A stretch of 46,147 nt of DNA from contig JANQIP010000251.1 in the NCBI GenBank assembly GCA_028282095.1, positions 1-46,147 on the forward strand, in the 5' to 3' direction. This DNA is from Xanthobacteraceae bacterium (GTDB taxonomy: Bacteria; Pseudomonadota; Alphaproteobacteria; Rhizobiales; Xanthobacteraceae). The notes beneath the pieces were generated by a model, which made no database searches, was not told the DNA's origin, and was given only the letters and a program-made list of their open reading frames with translations. Within the stretch, counting starts at the first letter, position 1; every line of letters begins with the position of its first letter. The translations under genes were made by a program, and so were the position numbers. Positions 1 to 9,566 of this stretch are shown one piece after another.

Positions 1-103
1 GAGCATGATCCCGAAAAGTTGCAGACTTTTCGGACAAGATTATGCGGCAAAACAAAGAGAAACAGAGTGCGATCGATTCAATCTGAATGGATCGCACTCC
101 ATT
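1..103. repeat. Repeat modules D + C
   Basis: Module D hairpin (GCATGATC-CCGAAAAGT arms) at about 3-50, an AAACAAAGAGAAA spacer, then module C (GTGCGATCGATTCA...TGAATGGATCGCAC) at 68-102. The same D-spacer-C order occurs at 3865, 21163, 22984 and 32391. It is cut by the window edge, so modules further left are unknown. Confidence 0.8.
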
Positions 104-262
104 CCCGCGAAAGCGGGAATCCAGCGTTCTTGAATCATCCTGGGTTCCCGCTTGCGCGGGAACGAACGGATCAATACCCCCTCCCGGCGAGCACGCAGCC
201 AAGGCTACGCAAGCTTGCCTGCGCCGCTCGACTCCCTCCCCCTTTCAGGCAGGGCTACATGC
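104..262. repeat. Repeat module E plus tail
   Basis: Two short strong hairpins, TTCCCGCGAAAGCGGGAA and TTCCCGCTTGCGCGGGAA, spaced by about 30 bases (104-165). A tail follows (about 175-262: CCCCCTCCCGGCGAGCACGC and on) that is also found after the E copy at 26950. It ends 12 bases from the dapE stop, so it lies at that gene's 3' end. Confidence 0.75.
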
Positions 263-274
263 CCGCCTTGAGGT

Positions 275-1429
275 TTACGCGAAATACCGCTCCAGAATGC
301 GCCGGTAGATCGCGGTGAGCGCCACGAGGTCGGCCACCGACGCGCATTCGTCCACCCGGTGCATGGTCGCATTGGCAAGGCCGAACTCGACCACCGGGCA
401 GTAGTCCTTGATAAAACGCGCATCGGACGTCCCGCCCGAGGTCGAGAGCGCGGGCGTACGGCCGGTCACCTCGGCAATTGCCTCGCTCACCAGCGCGACG
501 AACGGTCCCGGCGCGGTGAGGAAGGCATCGGCGTTGGAAAACGCCCACTCGATGCGCCAGCGCGCATTGTCGGCGGCACCTCCGGCGTACCGCTCGATCA
601 GTTCCTTGAGCGAAGCCTGGCTGTGGCAGTCATTGTGGCGGATGTTGAACCGGGCGCGTGCCTCGCCGGGAATGACGTTCACGGTCGGATTGCCGACATC
701 CACCGAGGTGAATTCGAGGTTCGACACGTCGAAATGCTCGCTGCCCTGATCGAGCGGGGCCGCGAGCAGCGCCTGCATGATCGCAAGCAGCCGCGGAATC
801 GGATTGTCGGCGACATCGGGATAGGCGACGTGCCCCTGCGTTCCCGTGACGATCAGCGTGCCGTTGAGCGAGCCGCGCCGGCCGATCTTGATCATGTCGC
901 CGAGTGCGGCCGGATTGGTCGGCTCGCCGAGGATGCAATGGTCGAACCTCTCGCCGCGCGCCGCCGCCCACGGCAGCAGCTTGACCGTGCCGTTCACCGC
1001 GACGCCCTCCTCGTCGCCGGTGACAAGGAAGGAGATCGAGCCGCGCGGCCGCCCGCCATTTCCTGCGAGATGATCGAGCACGGCGGCGACGGCACAGGCG
1101 ATCCCCCCCTTCATGTCGACGGCGCCGCGCCCGTACAGCACGCCGTCGACAATATCGGCGGAAAAGGGCGGATGCGTCCATTTCAGCTCGTCGCCGGGTG
1201 GAACGACATCGGTATGCCCGGCGAACACCAGATGCGGTGGCGAGGAGCCGATCCGCGCATACAGGTTCTGCACGTCGGCACATCCCGGCTCGGAAAAGGT
1301 CACGCGCTCGACCGCGAAGCCGGCACCCGCAAGCATGCCCGCAAGGCAGGCGAGCGCCCCGCCTTCGGCCGGCGTCACCGAAGGGCAGCGGATGAGGTCG
1401 CGGGCAATGGCAACGGGATCGGCCAGCAT
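275..1429 (-). CDS. dapE: Succinyl-diaminopimelate desuccinylase
   Basis: Zinc-dependent M20 amidohydrolase that removes succinate from N-succinyl-LL-2,6-diaminopimelate in lysine and peptidoglycan precursor synthesis (cytoplasm). Of 384 residues, the metal ligands are visible: GHTD (His72), the RGAVDMKGG segment (Asp105), the GDEEG pair (Glu140/Glu141), LGEPTN, and a C-terminal MHRVDE histidine. The start is placed at [13 protein letters not shown] (1429). The frame stays open to 1474 but the extra 15 residues do not resemble the family. It is the last gene of dapD-DUF805-dapE, and its stop sits just beside repeat E. Confidence 0.95.
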   Translation of the reverse strand: MLADPVAIARDLIRCPSVTPAEGGALACLAGMLAGAGFAVERVTFSEPGCADVQNLYARIGSSPPHLVFAGHTDVVPPGDELKWTHPPFSADIVDGVLYGRGAVDMKGGIACAVAAVLDHLAGNGGRPRGSISFLVTGDEEGVAVNGTVKLLPWAAARGERFDHCILGEPTNPAALGDMIKIGRRGSLNGTLIVTGTQGHVAYPDVADNPIPRLLAIMQALLAAPLDQGSEHFDVSNLEFTSVDVGNPTVNVIPGEARARFNIRHNDCHSQASLKELIERYAGGAADNARWRIEWAFSNADAFLTAPGPFVALVSEAIAEVTGRTPALSTSGGTSDARFIKDYCPVVEFGLANATMHRVDECASVADLVALTAIYRRILERYFA

Positions 1430-1526
1430 ATCAACAGTGTGTCGGCTCCAAGCTCGAAGCTCAAAGCATGCCACGGTTTACGCCACACCAAAAATGCGCC
1501 GATTTGTCCGCGATGGTCAGCCGCGG

Positions 1527-2039
1527 TCAATCCCTCGCCGCTCCATTGCCGCGGTTCACGGGGCGGATTCGCAACGGATCAGGGCCGAAACGGTTGGGTC
1601 CAAACGTGCCCCTGCGGAAACCGAAATCGATCAGGAGCGCAATGGCGAACACGAGCCAGGGCAGGCTCAACAGCGCCAGAAGCGGGCTCGGTTCGTTCTG
1701 CGTTCCGGCCGCGCCGATCACCATCACAAAGTCGATGAAGACACTATACGCATAGAACACGCCCGGCACCCAGGTCGAAATGTTGCGGTCGTGCCCGCGC
1801 TTGGCGAGGATGGCGAATTCGGGATAGCCAAAGGCAAGGCTCACCGTCGCGCTGAGGCGTTCCATCCCCAGCGACAGGACCGTGAGATGGCACATGACCT
1901 CCACCGCCGCGACCGTCAGGAACGCAATCCAAAAGGTGCGCCGGCCGATGCGGCCGTCGAAACGCCAGAGGAGGTAGTTCCAATCCACGTCTGAACTCCA
2001 AAGCGTCCGACGCAAGCGCCGAACGATCAGTTCGGCCAT
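1527..2039 (-). CDS. DUF805 family membrane protein
   Basis: A 170-residue inner-membrane protein with the DUF805 opening motif (NYLLWRFDGRIGRRTFW, about residues 21-37), followed by about three hydrophobic segments with a central loop (residues 40-150). No enzyme motif is visible and the molecular role of DUF805 proteins is unknown. The gene starts 12 bases after the dapD stop and ends about 100 bases before dapE, so it is probably cotranscribed with both. The C-terminal part (NRFGPDPLRIRPVNRG) is polar. Confidence 0.8.
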   Translation of the reverse strand: MAELIVRRLRRTLWSSDVDWNYLLWRFDGRIGRRTFWIAFLTVAAVEVMCHLTVLSLGMERLSATVSLAFGYPEFAILAKRGHDRNISTWVPGVFYAYSVFIDFVMVIGAAGTQNEPSPLLALLSLPWLVFAIALLIDFGFRRGTFGPNRFGPDPLRIRPVNRGNGAARD

Positions 2040-2051
2040 GGCGGTGCGCGC

Positions 2052-2897
2052 TCAGTCGCGCAGCAATTCGTTGATGCTGGTCTTGGCGCGGGTCTTAGCA
2101 TCGACCCGCTTGACGATCACAGCACAATAGAGGTCGGGTCCTGGCGAGCCGTCCGGCAGCGGCTTGCCCGCCATCGTACCCGATACGACCACCGAATAGG
2201 GCGGCACCTCGCCCAGGAGCACAGCACCGCTCTCGCGGTCGATGATCTTTGTCGACGCGCCGATGAACACCCCCATCGACAGCACCGCGCCTTCACGCAC
2301 AATCACGCCTTCCGCTACTTCCGCGCGCGCGCCGATGAAGCAGTTGTCCTCGATCACCACCGGTCCCGCCTGCAGCGGCTCGAGCACGCCGCCAATTCCG
2401 GTGCCGCCGGAGATGTGACAGTTCTTGCCGATCTGCGCGCAGGAGCCGACGGTCGACCAAGTATCGATCATGGTCCCGGAATCGACATAGGCCCCAAGAT
2501 TGACGAAGGAGGGCATCAGCACCACGCCGGGTGCGATAAAGGCCGAACGGCGGACGATTGCGCCCGGCACCGCACGAAGGCCGGCCTCGCGGAAGCGCGC
2601 ATCGCTCCAACCGTCGAATTTCGGGGGCACCTTGTCCCACCAGGCGGCCTTGCCGGGCGCGCCCGTGATAACGGTCATGTCGTTAAGGCGGAACGACAGC
2701 AGCACCGCCTTTTTTAGCCATTGATTGACCTGCCAGGACCCGTCCGGCGCTTTCTCGGCCACGCGCGCCTGTCCCGTGTCGAGCAGTTCGAGCGCGGCCT
2801 CGACCGCCTCGCGCACCGGCCCTTTGGTGGTCGGGCCGAGGTCGCCGCGTTGTTCGAAAGCGGCATCGATGGTCTTGGCAAGTTCGGCGTGCGACAT
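2052..2897 (-). CDS. dapD: Tetrahydrodipicolinate N-succinyltransferase
   Basis: Transfers succinyl from succinyl-CoA to 2,3,4,5-tetrahydropyridine-2,6-dicarboxylate, the step that feeds dapE. The 281-residue length is normal for the family. The helical N-terminal domain (1-100) precedes a left-handed beta-helix of hexapeptide repeats (about 105-240), with the typical [20 protein letters not shown] and [12 protein letters not shown] segments. It is the first dap gene of the cluster, 55 bases downstream of the HAD nucleotidase gene and 12 bases ahead of the DUF805 gene. Confidence 0.97.
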   Translation of the reverse strand: MSHAELAKTIDAAFEQRGDLGPTTKGPVREAVEAALELLDTGQARVAEKAPDGSWQVNQWLKKAVLLSFRLNDMTVITGAPGKAAWWDKVPPKFDGWSDARFREAGLRAVPGAIVRRSAFIAPGVVLMPSFVNLGAYVDSGTMIDTWSTVGSCAQIGKNCHISGGTGIGGVLEPLQAGPVVIEDNCFIGARAEVAEGVIVREGAVLSMGVFIGASTKIIDRESGAVLLGEVPPYSVVVSGTMAGKPLPDGSPGPDLYCAVIVKRVDAKTRAKTSINELLRD

Positions 2898-2952
2898 CCG
2901 GAGCCCCTCGGGATCAACTGCGCCCGCCTTGTCGGGGCAGCGGCTGGCGAAG

Positions 2953-3693
2953 TCAAGACGGGCGCGGCAAGCCGGCGTCTGCAGCGATAACTCGGAGGAA
3001 ACCGACGAGGTCGTCGGTCACATGATGGACATGCGGGGCATCGCTGCCCTCGGCCTCCCAGTCCTCACGAAAGACCTCGCGTGTGCGCTCGGGCACCACA
3101 AGCACCGTCGTCATGCCGAGCGCATGCGGTACGGCGAGATTGCGCGCGAGATCCTCGAAGATGGCGGCGCTGCGCGGCTCGACGCCGTGGCGGGCAAGAA
3201 ACCGGTTATAGGCCTGCGGCAACGGCTTGGGCTCGAGCTCTCCGGCAAGGATGTCGAACACGTCCTCGAAATGCTCTTGCACCTGCAGCCGATGCATCAC
3301 CGCTTCGGCATGGTGGCGCGTGCCATTGGTGAGGATGAGCTTGCGACCCGGCAGGTTTTCGAGCGCGGCGCCGAGCGCCGGATTGGGCTCGACCGGCGTG
3401 TGATCGATCTGATGGACAAAGGTGAGGAAATCGTCGGCCTCCATGCCGTGCTCGGTCATCATCCCGCGCAGCGTGGTGCCGTAGCGGCGGTAGTAATCCT
3501 TCTGCACGCGGAACGCTTCGTCATGGTTCAGGTCGAGGAACTTCGCGATGTAGTCGCGGATGCGCACATCGACCTGCTGCCATAGATTGACGTGATGCGG
3601 GTAGAGCGTGTTGTCGAGGTCGAACACCCAGGTCTCGACATGGGCGAAGTCGCGCTGCAATCCGGCTGGCGGAATGGAGTTCGGCATATCCAT
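2953..3693 (-). CDS. HAD-superfamily pyrimidine 5'-nucleotidase
   Basis: A 246-residue soluble HAD phosphatase. Motif I is FDLDNTLYP near residues 25-33, motif II is [10 protein letters not shown] (about 120), and motif III/IV is the KP...FEDLARNL region (160-185). The pattern fits the pyrimidine 5'-nucleotidase/SDT1-like subgroup that dephosphorylates UMP/CMP and modified nucleotides. Specificity cannot be read from sequence alone. The start at 3693 has a GGGAAGAG ribosome site six bases upstream; a second Met three codons in is an alternative. It lies immediately upstream of dapD on the same strand. Confidence 0.85.
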   Translation of the reverse strand: MDMPNSIPPAGLQRDFAHVETWVFDLDNTLYPHHVNLWQQVDVRIRDYIAKFLDLNHDEAFRVQKDYYRRYGTTLRGMMTEHGMEADDFLTFVHQIDHTPVEPNPALGAALENLPGRKLILTNGTRHHAEAVMHRLQVQEHFEDVFDILAGELEPKPLPQAYNRFLARHGVEPRSAAIFEDLARNLAVPHALGMTTVLVVPERTREVFREDWEAEGSDAPHVHHVTDDLVGFLRVIAADAGLPRPS

Positions 3694-3864
3694 CGGCAGC
3701 TCTTCCCTTGCGGATCATCGACACCGACCGTGAAGGCGGCGGCAACAGCGTTCTTGCCGGTCACTTTTTCCGCCGTACCGTTTCACCTTGTGACGGAAAA
3801 AAAGCGCTTCCTTGGCCACAAGGACGCTGTCCTCATGGCAAGCTCGCGAGCATGACCTGTGGTC

Positions 3865-3967
3865 AGAGCATGATCCCCAAAAAGCTGGCAGACTTATGAG
3901 ATGAGATCATGCGGTCGATCGAAGACAAAGATAGCGCGATTGACTCAAGCTGAAGCAATCGCGCTCT
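3865..3967. repeat. Repeat modules D + C (diverged)
   Basis: A decayed D hairpin (AGAGCATGATCCCC ... GATCATGC, 3865-3912) followed by C (GCGCGATTGACTCA...TGAAGCAATCGCGC, 3931-3966). It ends 6-9 bases from the stop codon of the peroxidase gene. The remainder of 3694-3864 shows no gene. Confidence 0.75.
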
Positions 3968-3972
3968 CGCTG

Positions 3973-4602
3973 CTATCGGGCCTCGGCATGGTACTCCCGG
4001 TTCGGGCGCATGTCGGTTGCCGAGGCGATCCGGTTGCTCATATTGAAGAAAGCGGCGACCGCCGCAATGTCCCAGATGTCGCGCTCGGAAAAGCCGGCGG
4101 CACGCAGTTCGGCGCGGTCCTCCTCCTCGATCGCCCACGGTGTGAGCGTGAGCTTGACGGCGAAATCGAGCATTGCCCGCTGGCGCGCATCGAGGTCTGC
4201 GGCCCGATAGTTGAACACCATCTGCTCGCCCAGTTCGGGGCTTTGCGAGAGCGCGCGCACGGCGGCGCCGTGGGCGACGAGGCAGTAATAGCAGTGGTTC
4301 TGCGAGGACACCGCGACGGCGATCATCTCCCGTTCGAGCTTGCTCAGGCCGGAGGGCGCAAGCATCAGATCGTTATACATCGGCACGAAGGCTTCGAGCT
4401 TGGCCATGTCGAAGGCATAGGCTTCCAGCACATTGGGAACAAAGCCGATCTTTTCGTCGCATTTCTTGAAATACGCTTCCATCGCCGGGCTCAGCGGCGC
4501 GCGCGGCAGGTCGAGCGCGATGACCGGCTCGTCGGCGCCCGCGCCAAGGGCGGATGAAGCAGAAGACTGCCGGGAATCGGCGGCGCGTGCTGTTTCGTTC
4601 AT
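3973..4602 (-). CDS. Peroxidase-related protein (AhpD/carboxymuconolactone decarboxylase fold)
   Basis: A 209-residue cytosolic protein of the AhpD-like all-helical family. The redox motif is visible as NHCYYCLVAHG: Cys104 and Cys107 with His111, matching the CxxC...H active site of alkylhydroperoxidase D-type enzymes. It also carries the PAIEEEDRAELRAAGFSERD-like C-terminal region typical of the peroxidase-related (TIGR01926-type) subgroup. The first 20 residues are Ser/Ala-rich and probably disordered. The gene is monocistronic, flanked by repeat elements on both sides. The physiological peroxide and reductant are unknown. Confidence 0.85.
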   Translation of the reverse strand: MNETARAADSRQSSASSALGAGADEPVIALDLPRAPLSPAMEAYFKKCDEKIGFVPNVLEAYAFDMAKLEAFVPMYNDLMLAPSGLSKLEREMIAVAVSSQNHCYYCLVAHGAAVRALSQSPELGEQMVFNYRAADLDARQRAMLDFAVKLTLTPWAIEEEDRAELRAAGFSERDIWDIAAVAAFFNMSNRIASATDMRPNREYHAEAR

Positions 4603-4628
4603 GTCGTCGAACCTCCCTCAATGTTCCT

Positions 4629-4675
4629 AAAGCATGATCCGGAAAACTCGGCCGGTTTTTCCGATAAGATCATGG
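4629..4675. repeat. Repeat module D variant
   Basis: A hairpin of the D type with changed arms (GCATGATCCGGAAAA...TTTTTCCG...AAGATCATG). It lies 20 bases upstream of the peroxidase gene start, so it is one of the few modules next to a 5' end. Confidence 0.65.
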
Positions 4676-4732
4676 GACCAACCCAAACGAAAGGGAACGC
4701 ATTCGATGCCGAAGCGGTCGCGCCACAAGAAA

Positions 4733-5079
4733 CGGTAGATATAGGCCGAGTAAAGGCGCGCTCAAGGCGTGCCGTGCCCACACGCTCCAGGTGGGAGCAT
4801 AGCATTCGGTGGGCATGCTGCGCATGCCGACCCTACAGCCTCCAAGAAACGGGTAGATTTAGGGTGGGCAAAGGCGCGCTCATCGCGTGCCGTGCCCACG
4901 CGATCGAGCCGGGAGAATGACATTCGGTGGGCATGCCGCGCATGCCCACCCTACGGCCTGTAGCCCGAGAAACCGTAGGGTGGGCAAAGGCGCGCTCAAG
5001 GCGTGCCGTGCCCACACGCTCAAGGTGGGACTATAGCATTCGGTGGGCATGCTGCGCATGCCCACCCTACGGCCTACAC
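4733..5079. repeat. Repeat module F, three tandem units
   Basis: Three units of about 118 bases each (4733, 4849 and 4971 onwards). Each has GGGTGGGCAAAGGCGCGCTC, a matching CGTGCCCAC, then the palindrome GTGGGCATGCTGCGCATGCC and CACCCTACGG. The last unit ends five bases before the purH stop codon. Short open frames across the units are repeat artefacts. The same module occurs behind the fumarase gene at 15129. Confidence 0.85.
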
Positions 5080-5083
5080 CGAG

Positions 5084-6676
5084 TCAGTGCCGGAAGTGGC
5101 GGACACCGGTGAAGACCATCGCGACATTGTGCTGATTGGCCGCCTCGATGACCTCGTCGTCGCGCATCGAGCCGCCCGGCTGGATCACCGCGGTTGCGCC
5201 GGCGATGACGGTCGCGAGCAACCCGTCGGCAAAGGGAAAGAACGCGTCGGAGGCGACCACCGAATCGGTCGTCAGCGGCGCCGGCAAGTCGGCCTCGAGC
5301 GCGGCGTCCTCGCCCTTGCGCGCGGCAATGCGCGCCGAATCGATCCGGCTCATCTGTCCGGCGCCGATGCCGACGGTGGCAAGGTTCTTGGCGAAGACGA
5401 TGGTGTTCGACTTGACATGCTTGGCGACACGGTAGGCGAACTTAAGATCGGCGAGCTCCGCCGGCGTCGGCTCGCGCTTGCTGACGATCCTGAGGTCCAT
5501 ATCATCGACGACGGCATTGTCGCGCGACTGCACCAGCAGGCCGCCCGACACCGATTTGAGGGTGACGCCGCGCTCGCGTGAATCGGGCAGCCCGCCGGCA
5601 AGCAACAGCCGCAGGTTCTTCTTGGCCGCAATCATGGCGATCGCCTCCTCGGTGGCGTCGGGAGCGATGATCACTTCAGTGAAGATCTCGGTGATCGCGC
5701 GCGCCGCCTCGGCATCGAGCGTGCGATTGACGGCGACGATGCCGCCGAAAGCGGAGACCGAATCGCATAGCAGCGCCTTGCGATAGGCCTCGACGAGGGT
5801 TGCACCCTCCGCCACGCCGCACGGATTGGCATGTTTGACGATCGCGCAGGCAGCCGTCCGCTCGGGATCGAACTCGGCCACGCATTCGAAGGCCGCATCG
5901 GTGTCGTTGATATTGTTGTAGGAGAGCTGCTTGCCCTGAAGCTGGCGTGCGGTCGCAACGCCGAAACGCCCCTCCGGCGTGCGGTAGAAAGCGGCCGACT
6001 GGAGCGGGTTCTCCCCATAGCGCAGCGACTCCTTGAGCCGGCCGCCGAATGCGCGCCAGGCCGGCGCCGGCTCGTCCAGCCGGTCGGCGAACCAGTTTGC
6101 GATCGCGGCGTCATAGGCGGCCGTGCGGGCAAAGGCCTTGGCGGCGAGCCGCAGGCGCAGGGCGAAGGCCGTCGCCCCATCATGCGCGGCGAGCTCCGCC
6201 AGCACCACTTCGTAATCGGCGGGCTCGATCACCACGGTCACGTCGCCATGGTTCTTCGCTGCCGCGCGTACCAAGGCCGGGCCACCGATATCGATGGTCT
6301 CAACGCAAACGGCGGGATCGGCGCCGCGCGCGAGCGCCTCCTCGAACGGATAGAGATTGACCACCAAGAGATCGATCGGGACGATGTCATGCGCATCCGC
6401 CGCCGCGCCATGCGCATCGTTATCGCGCACGGCGAGCAGGCCACCATGAACCTTGGGATGCAGCGTCTTCACCCGGCCGTCCATGATCTCGGGAAAGCCG
6501 GTCAGATCGGAGACATCGCGCACGGCAAGGCCCGCCTCCGCCAGCGCGGCCTTGGTCCCGCCGGTCGAGACCAATTCGATATTCCGGCTCGCAAGCGCGC
6601 GGGCGAAATCGGCAAGCCCCGTCTTGTCGGAGACGGAGAGCAGGGCACGGCGAATGGGGCGCAAAGTGTCGGTCAT
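5084..6676 (-). CDS. purH: Bifunctional AICAR transformylase/IMP cyclohydrolase
   Basis: Catalyses the last two steps of IMP synthesis (formylation of AICAR, then ring closure). Of 530 residues, the N-terminal MGS-like cyclohydrolase domain ([13 protein letters not shown]...) is followed by the transformylase domain, which contains [21 protein letters not shown] and the catalytic KHANPCG motif. The start is set at [14 protein letters not shown] (6676). The frame extends to 6805, but those 43 residues are not family-like. It is divergent from the universal stress gene, and its 3' end abuts the F repeats. Confidence 0.97.
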   Translation of the reverse strand: MTDTLRPIRRALLSVSDKTGLADFARALASRNIELVSTGGTKAALAEAGLAVRDVSDLTGFPEIMDGRVKTLHPKVHGGLLAVRDNDAHGAAADAHDIVPIDLLVVNLYPFEEALARGADPAVCVETIDIGGPALVRAAAKNHGDVTVVIEPADYEVVLAELAAHDGATAFALRLRLAAKAFARTAAYDAAIANWFADRLDEPAPAWRAFGGRLKESLRYGENPLQSAAFYRTPEGRFGVATARQLQGKQLSYNNINDTDAAFECVAEFDPERTAACAIVKHANPCGVAEGATLVEAYRKALLCDSVSAFGGIVAVNRTLDAEAARAITEIFTEVIIAPDATEEAIAMIAAKKNLRLLLAGGLPDSRERGVTLKSVSGGLLVQSRDNAVVDDMDLRIVSKREPTPAELADLKFAYRVAKHVKSNTIVFAKNLATVGIGAGQMSRIDSARIAARKGEDAALEADLPAPLTTDSVVASDAFFPFADGLLATVIAGATAVIQPGGSMRDDEVIEAANQHNVAMVFTGVRHFRH

Positions 6677-6904
6677 CAGCGAAACGTTTCTCAGTCGAGG
6701 CGATATCTGGATTGGGAGAGAAGCTGTAACACGAAATTCCGGTTGCTGCTCGACCAGCTTTTTCGTCCAAGGGGATGCCGCTCGTCGGGGGGAAATGTCG
6801 GCCATGTGGGAACAACAGGGTCGATTCCGCCATCGCCATCACAACCCATCTTTCCCTACAAGACCGGCATGGCCGGCGTAAGAGCAGGCTTCGAGGATCT
6901 TGTC

Positions 6905-7753
6905 ATGGCATTTAAAGATATTCTACTTCAACTCACGAGCTATCCCGAGCCGACGCCCGTGGCAGCGGTCGATCGAGCACTACGAATCGTCCAGGCTATG
7001 GGCGCGCATGTCACGGCGCTGACCTTCGAGATGGTGATGCGGTTGCCCGGCAGCGCGCTGACGCCCAGGCTGATCGGCGTCAAGGGCGCCCTCGAAGCCG
7101 AGCAACGGAAAAGCGCAGACAACGCCCGCACGCTCATCGATGCGTTCGAGAATACGGCACGCGATTGCGGTGTTCAGCACGAGCACATCATAGAGCTTTG
7201 CGAGGCGGCACACGTCCCCGGCATCGTCGCCGACTATGCGCGGCTGAGCGACGTAACCATCGTTCCGGTCGGCGACGACGTCACCTATCAGCAGTCCATC
7301 GCGGAGACCGTGATCTTCGGCTCCGGACGTCCGACCATGGTGCTTCCGGCGGGTCCCAACGCTGCCTTTTCGGGCGCATTCGACGTGATCGGCGTGGCCT
7401 GGGACTTCAGTCGGCCGGCCGCTCGCGCGGTCGCGGATGCCCTTCCCCTGCTTCAGCGTGCCAAGTCGGTACGCGTCGTGACCGTCACCGAGGAAAAGCC
7501 GATCGAAACGCGGCGCTCGGGGGCGGAACTCGCGCGGCACCTTGCGTTCCATGGGATCGAGGTCGTCCCCGACAGCGAGAGCGCCGCCGGTCGCCCGGTC
7601 GGACAGGTGCTGGCCGACTACACGAATGCGCGCCGCCTCGACCTTCTCGTGATGGGTGCCTATGGGCATTCGCGCGTGCGCGAATTTATCCTCGGCGGCG
7701 CCACAAGGTCGATCCTTGACTGCCCGCCTGCCCCGGTGCTGCTGTCGCATTGA
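6905..7753 (+). CDS. Tandem-domain universal stress protein (UspA family)
   Basis: A 282-residue cytosolic protein with two Usp domains (about 1-140 and 150-282). The second domain has the nucleotide-binding pattern MGAYGHSRVREFILGGATRS, matching G-2x-G-9x-G-S/T; the first lacks a clear copy. Two-domain Usps are usually linked to stress survival, often binding ATP, but the target is not deducible here. The start is at ATG 6905, preceded by a GAGGA ribosome site. The open frame upstream to 5831 is antisense to purH and is not coding. It converges on the acyltransferase gene. Confidence 0.9.
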   Translation: MAFKDILLQLTSYPEPTPVAAVDRALRIVQAMGAHVTALTFEMVMRLPGSALTPRLIGVKGALEAEQRKSADNARTLIDAFENTARDCGVQHEHIIELCEAAHVPGIVADYARLSDVTIVPVGDDVTYQQSIAETVIFGSGRPTMVLPAGPNAAFSGAFDVIGVAWDFSRPAARAVADALPLLQRAKSVRVVTVTEEKPIETRRSGAELARHLAFHGIEVVPDSESAAGRPVGQVLADYTNARRLDLLVMGAYGHSRVREFILGGATRSILDCPPAPVLLSH

Positions 7754-7762
7754 ACGGCAATT

Positions 7763-8611
7763 TCACGTTCCGCGTTCAACAGATGGAGAGGCGGCATGCT
7801 CAGACTGCGCTTGCGGCCGTAAGCTTGTGGCTGCTTTGTCGGACGGGACAGGAGCAGCAGCAGCCGTGCCACCGCTCTCCGGCGCGTCTTCCGCGATCAG
7901 TGCGGCGGTCGCCGTCTCGATCTCGCTTCGCAGCCGCCGGAAGAAGACGCGCCGGTTAAGGCCCGGCGGGATCGGATCGAGGATTTCGACCCGAATGGTG
8001 CCGGGACGGCGGATGATGCCGCGGCGCCCCCAGAACAGGCCCGAGTTGAGTGCAATCGGCAGGCAGGGAACCTTCCCCTCGGTATACAGGAACACGATGC
8101 CGAGCTTGTAGCTCGGCTCCGCCCCCGGCGGGCGGCGTGTCCCTTCCGGGAAGATGACGGCCTGCCGGCCTTCCGCCAGCGCGGCGCGGAAGGCGCCCAT
8201 CATAGGTGCGAGCGCATCCTTGCCGGTCGCGCGATCGACCGGGATCATCCGGCCCTTGCGCATGAACCACCCGAACAGCGGGAGCCACATCAGCTCGCGT
8301 TTGAGGACGAAGGTCGGATCGTCAAACAGCGGGATGAGCGCGAAGGTCTCCCAGGCCGACTGGTGCTTGGCGGCGACGAGAAGCGGGCCGCGCGGGATCT
8401 TCTCGATGCCCCGCCATTCGACATTGACATGGCAGATCGTGCGCAAGAGCCACAGATTGAACCGCCCCCAGGCCTTGGCGACTTCCACGATGGCCCGGCG
8501 CGGCATCACCAGCGTCGGCACGGCGGCAATGAGCCAGATAACGGTACTCAGGTAAAATGCGCCCGTGAACAGAATCGAGCGCAGAACCACGATATCGAAC
8601 CACCGGCGCAC
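7763..8611 (-). CDS. plsC: 1-acyl-glycerol-3-phosphate acyltransferase (PlsC family)
   Basis: A 282-residue membrane-associated acyltransferase. The N-terminal hydrophobic segment (about 8-35) is followed by the acyltransferase block with AKHQSAWET (the HX4D-type motif, here HQSAWE with Glu in the acid position), the FVLKREL region, and VIFPEGTRRPPG (the substrate-binding FPEGTR motif). It probably makes phosphatidic acid from lysophosphatidic acid. It starts at GTG 8611, seven bases after the YdcF-like gene's stop, so it is the last gene of a probable ftsE-ftsX-ydcF-plsC transcript. The Ala-rich C-terminal 30 residues look disordered. Confidence 0.9.
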   Translation of the reverse strand: MRRWFDIVVLRSILFTGAFYLSTVIWLIAAVPTLVMPRRAIVEVAKAWGRFNLWLLRTICHVNVEWRGIEKIPRGPLLVAAKHQSAWETFALIPLFDDPTFVLKRELMWLPLFGWFMRKGRMIPVDRATGKDALAPMMGAFRAALAEGRQAVIFPEGTRRPPGAEPSYKLGIVFLYTEGKVPCLPIALNSGLFWGRRGIIRRPGTIRVEILDPIPPGLNRRVFFRRLRSEIETATAALIAEDAPESGGTAAAAPVPSDKAATSLRPQAQSEHAASPSVERGT

Positions 8612-8618
8612 GGCTCAG

Positions 8619-9326
8619 CTACGCGCCGGCATGCAGGCCGAACCGCGTGGGTTCGATCCCGGGGGCGAGCCGGATACGTGCCATGGTGAAGATGTATTTC
8701 ACGTATTCCGATAGAAGCAGCTTGGCGTTCGCTTGACTCGACCACCAGGGAATCGCTCGCTGCTTGGTGACGACGGGATAGGGAATGAGTTGCACGTCTG
8801 GAAGGTAATGGGAGAGCTCGGCCATCGCACGCGGCATATGATAGCTCGAGGTCACCACAACCAGAGAACGGAAGCCCCGGCGCGAACTCCATCGATGCGT
8901 CTCGACGGCATTGCCGATGGTGTTGTGGGCGGCCCGGTCGATGTCGATGCAGCAGCCGAACAGTCGCCGGAAATTGGGGACGAGCTGCGCCAGCTCCCGC
9001 AACCGGGTGTTTCGGTTGACGCCGGTGATCAACAGCCGCCGGCCGTGACCCGTGGCAAGGAGCTCGACCGCATCGACGACGCGCGAGGCTCCCCCGGTCA
9101 ATGCGACGATCGCATCGGCCTTGGCAGTGAGGACCACCTCCTGGCGCGGTACTCGCCATGCGAACCATAAGAAACCGGCGCCGAAGGCGATCACGCCGAG
9201 AACCGAAATCAAGAGAATTGCGAGCAAGAACCGGCCGAAGCGCGAGCGCCACCGTTGCGGCCGGGCCTGCTTGCCCGAATCCCCGGCCACGCCGTTCCGC
9301 GCCATTTCTTCGTCACCGATCGTCAT
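8619..9326 (-). CDS. YdcF family (DUF218) envelope protein
   Basis: A 235-residue protein with an N-terminal transmembrane anchor (LLAILLISVLGVIAFGAGFL) followed by the DUF218 domain: ADAIVALTGG at its start, GRRLLITGVN, NTIGNAVET and VVVTSSYHMPRA. Family members act at the envelope, but their substrates are unsettled. The start at ATG 9326 has an AAGG ribosome site; ATG 9305 and an upstream TTG (9374) are alternatives. It sits between ftsX and plsC on the same strand, which suggests a cell-envelope role. Confidence 0.85.
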   Translation of the reverse strand: MTIGDEEMARNGVAGDSGKQARPQRWRSRFGRFLLAILLISVLGVIAFGAGFLWFAWRVPRQEVVLTAKADAIVALTGGASRVVDAVELLATGHGRRLLITGVNRNTRLRELAQLVPNFRRLFGCCIDIDRAAHNTIGNAVETHRWSSRRGFRSLVVVTSSYHMPRAMAELSHYLPDVQLIPYPVVTKQRAIPWWSSQANAKLLLSEYVKYIFTMARIRLAPGIEPTRFGLHAGA

Positions 9327-9507
9327 TGGCCTTGCGATCCCGCAGCGAGCATATCGCCTATTTTGACGGCGCAAAGGCCGAACTTTCGTTCGTTCGACCC
9401 GAACCGCCGGATTCGGCCAAGACCGGCCGGCCGAAAGGGGCCGGTTGTCGGCATGGTCGGTCCCGACGAGCGTGATCGTTTCAGGTCGAACCGGCCGCGC
9501 AGTCTTT

Positions 9508-9565
9508 CTCTTTGTTTGGTCACATGATCTTATCCGACAATCCGCCCACTTTCTTGAGATGTTGG
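9508..9565. repeat. Decayed repeat module D
   Basis: TTTCTCTTTGTTTGGTCACATGATCTTATCCGA matches the reverse-oriented D module and its spacer, but the second arm is degraded. It lies directly at the 3' end of ftsX (stop at 9567-9569). Confidence 0.55.
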
Positions 9566-9566
9566 C

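Noticed and set aside
4733..5079. Short open frames with repeated MGMRSMPTE- or VGWAKARSRRAVPT-like peptides
   Set aside because: They are translations of the F repeat in several frames and recur at 15129-15452; no ribosome sites.
5831..6904. Long N-terminal extension of the universal stress protein
   Set aside because: It runs antisense through purH. The Usp domain begins at ATG 6905 with its own ribosome site.
8640..8665. tRNA-like GGTTCGATCCCGGG sequence
   Set aside because: It lies inside the YdcF-like coding region, and no acceptor or anticodon stems can be built around it.
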